This document shows, piece after piece, positions 61,031-64,000 of a stretch of DNA of 64,000 nucleotides. Source of the stretch: Aphrocallistes beatrix (Eukaryota; Porifera; Hexactinellida; Sceptrulophora; Aphrocallistidae). The stretch is taken from contig OY725496.1 of the NCBI GenBank assembly GCA_963281255.1, positions 558,001 to 622,000 of the forward strand, given 5' to 3'. Every line of letters begins with the position of its first letter. Within the stretch, counting starts at the first letter, position 1. Under the pieces are notes generated by a model. It worked only from the letters and a program-made list of their open reading frames with translations. It made no database searches and had not been told where the DNA came from. Position numbers and translations under genes: made by a program.

Positions 61031-61425
61031 TAGCCTCACCCTATTCCTCTACAAATATTCAATTTCCAATTTGTTGTTTAGCTTACAATCCACATTAACT
61101 TATGTCTCAAACCTCTCCATTCTCCAAGAAATGCATGGGTGGAGCTGGAGCTGCAGACAATCCTTGCTGACTCAGTTCATGGTAGACTCATCCACTGAAC
61201 TCACTCCTGACACTAATGCCACTGCTCAGCTCAGAACCAGGAACTCACTCCCTCTCAGGACGACGGACAGTCGCAGTCCAGAGTGAATGGACGTCAGTTC
61301 TGAGAAGAGAAGCTTGTGGCAAGGGACAGGAAGTGATTTGTAGCATGTCACATCTGGCCCGACGAGAGCAAAACACTGGTACAGGACTGACATGTATACA
61401 GCCCTAGTCCTCTAAATAAATAAAT
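61030..61425 (+). repeat. GC-rich dispersed sequence, copy 2
   Basis: Same orientation and order as 44379-44785. From 61123 to 61330 the two copies differ at only a couple of bases, then diverge toward the 3' end. Ends with tctaaataaataaatttgag. See copy 1 for interpretation. Confidence 0.5.
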
Positions 61426-61464
61426 TTGAGTCAATTACATGAAAAGTATGTGAAATAGGGTGAC

Positions 61465-61780
61465 TTGGTAGCTTTATGTATCCCATTTTATCAGCAAAAA
61501 AATCAAAAATACTAAGAGAGAGAGAGAGTGTGTGTGTGAAGGGATTTGAAACTTAATTAGAAAAAATAATTGTGTAACTTGTAGAAAGTATAAATTTAAC
61601 AAATCCGTAGAGGTGTAGGAATGGACATAAACTTGGGCATGTCATTGGGTGTGGCAACCTCCCCCCACTTTTCAGAGGTGTAGATACTTTCTACGTACTT
61701 CTATTCAATTTATGTTTATCGATAATTTTGGTGAAGCATATGGTTCACATCACGAACTACCATTAAGATTAATCCGTATT
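61465..61780 (-). pseudogene. Remnant of the four-TM gene start and upstream flank
   Basis: gtatcccattttatcagca matches gtattccattttatcagca at the N-terminal codons of the intact gene (34264), and the following agagagagagagtgtgtgtg, aattgtgtaac, aaagtataaattt, tagaggtg words match its 5' flank. Only the first few codons remain. Confidence 0.65.
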
Positions 61781-62330
61781 TCGTAATCTAATATTTATTC
61801 TCTATATGATAGGCACTAGCGTCGAGAGGAGAGGGAAGGAGGTAGGCGGGGTAATTATCCCGGGAGCAAGGTCTAAGGGGGCCCCGAAAAAATTTTAGTC
61901 TCTGAAGGTATGCTGTATCACTGTATCAGTAATAATATTTAGCAAAACTAACAGAGTTATGGAGCCCTGGCCTAAAGTCGCAGGAATTATTAATAGAGTA
62001 ACAGCTTATTTGATCCTGAAAATTTTTGGAAAATTCACAAAGTCAGAACTTGTGGTGTCCTGTTATGAATTGGTATTACATCTATGCAGTGTAACATATA
62101 AACACTTTTTAGCGAAAATTATAAATGGAGAAAAAAATTAATTTATTTCATATAATTTCGAACGCGATGGTTTTGGTCGTTTTTATTCACTTCACGATAA
62201 CTGAGCTAAAATATCGACCTGGACCCACACCCAAATAAAGAGCCGGGACCCACTAGCACTAGATCTGGGAATAGGCATGTCGGTCAGAACAAAAATAGTT
62301 TGATACAAGTAAAATTGAGAAAAAATAGCA
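61780..62330. other. Unrecognised DNA before the NHL-11 3' flank
   Basis: Includes a G-rich tract (gaggagagggaaggaggtagg near 61818). The 60-codon frame at 61959-62141 shows no motif and no relative in the window, so it is not called. The NHL 3' flank starts at about 62340. Confidence 0.35.
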
Positions 62331-62436
62331 AACTACAATTCTAAGAAATACATTAAGGAGGGATATCAAGTAAAGAAAATAAAATAAAACTTGAACAAAT
62401 ATTGGGAACTAATTAACAAAGAATGTTATAAATAAG

Positions 62437-63651
62437 TCAGTAAATTTGGAAGCATTTGTAATTCAGATTGTTTATAACGACAATACGTTGTTGATTATCC
62501 ATAGCGACACATGTAGGTCGAAGTAGAAATCCTTCTCCAAGTGTCTCCACACATTCTCCGAAATGATTGAATACTTTCAAACAACTAACATTTCTGTCAC
62601 TAACTATAAAGTTAGCCTTATTATCAATTGTGAAGAAGAAAGCGTGAGATATCTGGCTCTGTAGTCCTGTGAAATGGATAGAAAGGAGATAATTGTGTTC
62701 TGTATTGAATGTGTGAATTGTGCTATTAAGCTGAACGAGAACAAATATCTGATTTTTGAATAGTTTGATATCTTCTGGATATTTTAGTTTGTCTTCTCCG
62801 AAATTCTTAACAAATGTCAGATCTAGTTTCAATAATTCGATTCTGTTATGTCCTCCGTTACAAATATAAACAAATTCATTATGTACGCACAGACCTGTTG
62901 GACTCTTAAGCTGAATAGCATTCTCACCTTCTAAGCTAGTACTCTTCACAAACTCTCCAGTTTTAGCAAACTTGGAAATTACTGAACTTGATAGATTTGA
63001 AACAAATATGAATTCTCCAGATAGACATATACCATTAGGTTCATCCAACTGTTCTTCTCCAAATTTTCTTATAAAATCTCCTTCAGAAGAATAGACACAT
63101 ACTAAGTCCTTATAGTTATCAATAACAAACACTTCGTTACTCGTATCGTCAATAGATATACCAGAAGGACCAATTACTTCTCCTTCACCGTATCCAATCT
63201 TTCCCTTCATTACAAGAGGTTCTCTTCTCTTACAATACTCCACTGCTTCCAATTCTCTCAAATGCATTCTCTTTACAAAATCAGAAAATTCTTCACTATT
63301 TATGACAAACTTTAGAGTAGAAACTTGATCTAAATCTGCTTTTTTTCTAGTCAATTCTTCAATCTTATCATCCCACATCGTAATTGCGCTTTCTTTCGTT
63401 TTTGCGGCCAAATTCATCTTTAACATTTCATTGGTTTCTTTTCTGATTCCTTCAAGCTGTTCTATCGTCTCTGACAGTTCCTGATGCTGCTGGTAGAGTT
63501 CTCTCATCTTCTTCACTCTCTCAAGAAGAGACACTCTTCGTGTTTCGAGGAGAGAATGGAAGTGAGTGAACTTCTCTTCTATTTCCTGTGTCAAAGCATC
63601 GAACCGATCCAATCCCTCCAAACCTCCTCCAATACCTTCACGTGTAGCCAT
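62437..63651 (-). CDS. Coiled-coil/NHL-repeat protein NHL-11
   Basis: 404 residues. Coiled coil IEQLEGIRKETNEMLKMNLA and AKTKESAITMWDDKIEELTR resemble NHL-5. Blade 1 VIDNYKDLVCVYSS resembles NHL-2/3, blade 2 NGICLSGEFIFVSNLSSS, blade 3 reads SPTGLCVHNEFVYICNGG, blade 5 FNHFGECVETLGEGFLLRP. One S-to-T change in the N-terminal block (FTHFHSLLET), shared with NHL-5. Confidence 0.92.
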   Translation of the reverse strand: MATREGIGGGLEGLDRFDALTQEIEEKFTHFHSLLETRRVSLLERVKKMRELYQQHQELSETIEQLEGIRKETNEMLKMNLAAKTKESAITMWDDKIEELTRKKADLDQVSTLKFVINSEEFSDFVKRMHLRELEAVEYCKRREPLVMKGKIGYGEGEVIGPSGISIDDTSNEVFVIDNYKDLVCVYSSEGDFIRKFGEEQLDEPNGICLSGEFIFVSNLSSSVISKFAKTGEFVKSTSLEGENAIQLKSPTGLCVHNEFVYICNGGHNRIELLKLDLTFVKNFGEDKLKYPEDIKLFKNQIFVLVQLNSTIHTFNTEHNYLLSIHFTGLQSQISHAFFFTIDNKANFIVSDRNVSCLKVFNHFGECVETLGEGFLLRPTCVAMDNQQRIVVINNLNYKCFQIY

Positions 63652-64000
63652 TCACTCAATAGAACTCAATAATAATTATAATGTGTGCATATCTAGCTGA
63701 GATGTAATTAAATACGAACTATTATTCTTAATAATGTCTAAAGAGATATCCCCTTACAGTATTTGGTGGACGATTATATTAAGTTAAATAGACTGTATTC
63801 ATCGTTATAGAATCATTGTTGACTAAAAAGCACAAACAGTTAGCGTGAAAAATACATTTTGAACTACGACCTCTCGTATCCTAAAATTCAGTTGGGATCG
63901 ATTCTAGTTGTAAGTTAGGACAATTGATAATTTTACCAAACCACAGCTCGATCTGAGCATGCTCCTATGTCTTAACCATTATAGGCTTTACTGACTGGAG
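63652..64000 (-). promoter_or_regulatory. 5' flank of NHL-11 (subtype B), runs off the window
   Basis: Matches the NHL-4/5/8 5' flanks (agctgagatgtaattaaata, gtctaaagagatatcc, agtatttggtgga, tagactgtattc, ttcagttggg.tcgattct) up to the window edge. The array may continue beyond it. Confidence 0.55.

Noticed and set aside
61959-62141. 60-codon plus-strand frame beginning MEPWPKVAGII
   Set aside because: Short, no signal of constraint, no second copy despite lying in a duplicated cluster.

Overview
The window is AT-rich nuclear DNA from an animal. It encodes a secreted TGF-beta family ligand with the seven-cysteine mature domain and an integrin alpha subunit, which are animal genes. It also carries two eukaryotic two-domain (FEX/Fluc) fluoride exporters, a family absent from vertebrates and patchy in animals. 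Most genes are single uninterrupted reading frames, including a 1053-residue integrin alpha. Together this suggests a non-bilaterian animal such as a sponge; that placement is an inference with low certainty. No bacterial operon structure, CRISPR array, rRNA or convincing tRNA was seen.

Layout. (1) 0.7-4.1 kb: two inverted FEX genes separated by a GC-richer spacer and a foldback element. (2) 5-12.2 kb: two related seven-transmembrane (7TM) receptor-like genes, one with a 5' frameshift, plus a broken third copy at 11.8-12.2 kb. (3) 9.4-18.9 kb: three minus-strand coiled-coil + NHL-propeller genes, one relic, and repeat-rich DNA between them. (4) 20.3-25.3 kb: a three-exon TGF-beta ligand gene on the minus strand, with another 7TM gene nested in its large first intron. 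(5) 27.8-30.9 kb: intronless integrin alpha. (6) 33.8-63.7 kb: a small four-TM protein gene followed by eight more coiled-coil/NHL genes in one orientation, with repeated remnants of the four-TM gene's flank and many inserted transposable elements.

The dominant biology is the NHL cluster: eleven same-strand copies of about 404 codons (one frameshifted) and at least one 3' fragment. The first 60 codons are almost invariant down to synonymous sites. A second invariant block lies in propeller blade 4. The coiled coil and the exposed loops of blades 1-3 and 5-6 differ from copy to copy. NHL-1 joins one flank subtype to the 3' half of the other, and NHL-2/NHL-3 are nearly identical in coding sequence but diverged in 5' flank. 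This looks like an expanding repertoire kept mosaic by unequal crossing-over and gene conversion, and is the best candidate here for an undescribed system. Its function cannot be read from the sequence.

Between genes the DNA is packed with short inverted-repeat elements (TA-, TTAA-, 7-, 8- and 9-bp target duplications), several nested and several dated by empty sites in paralogous segments.
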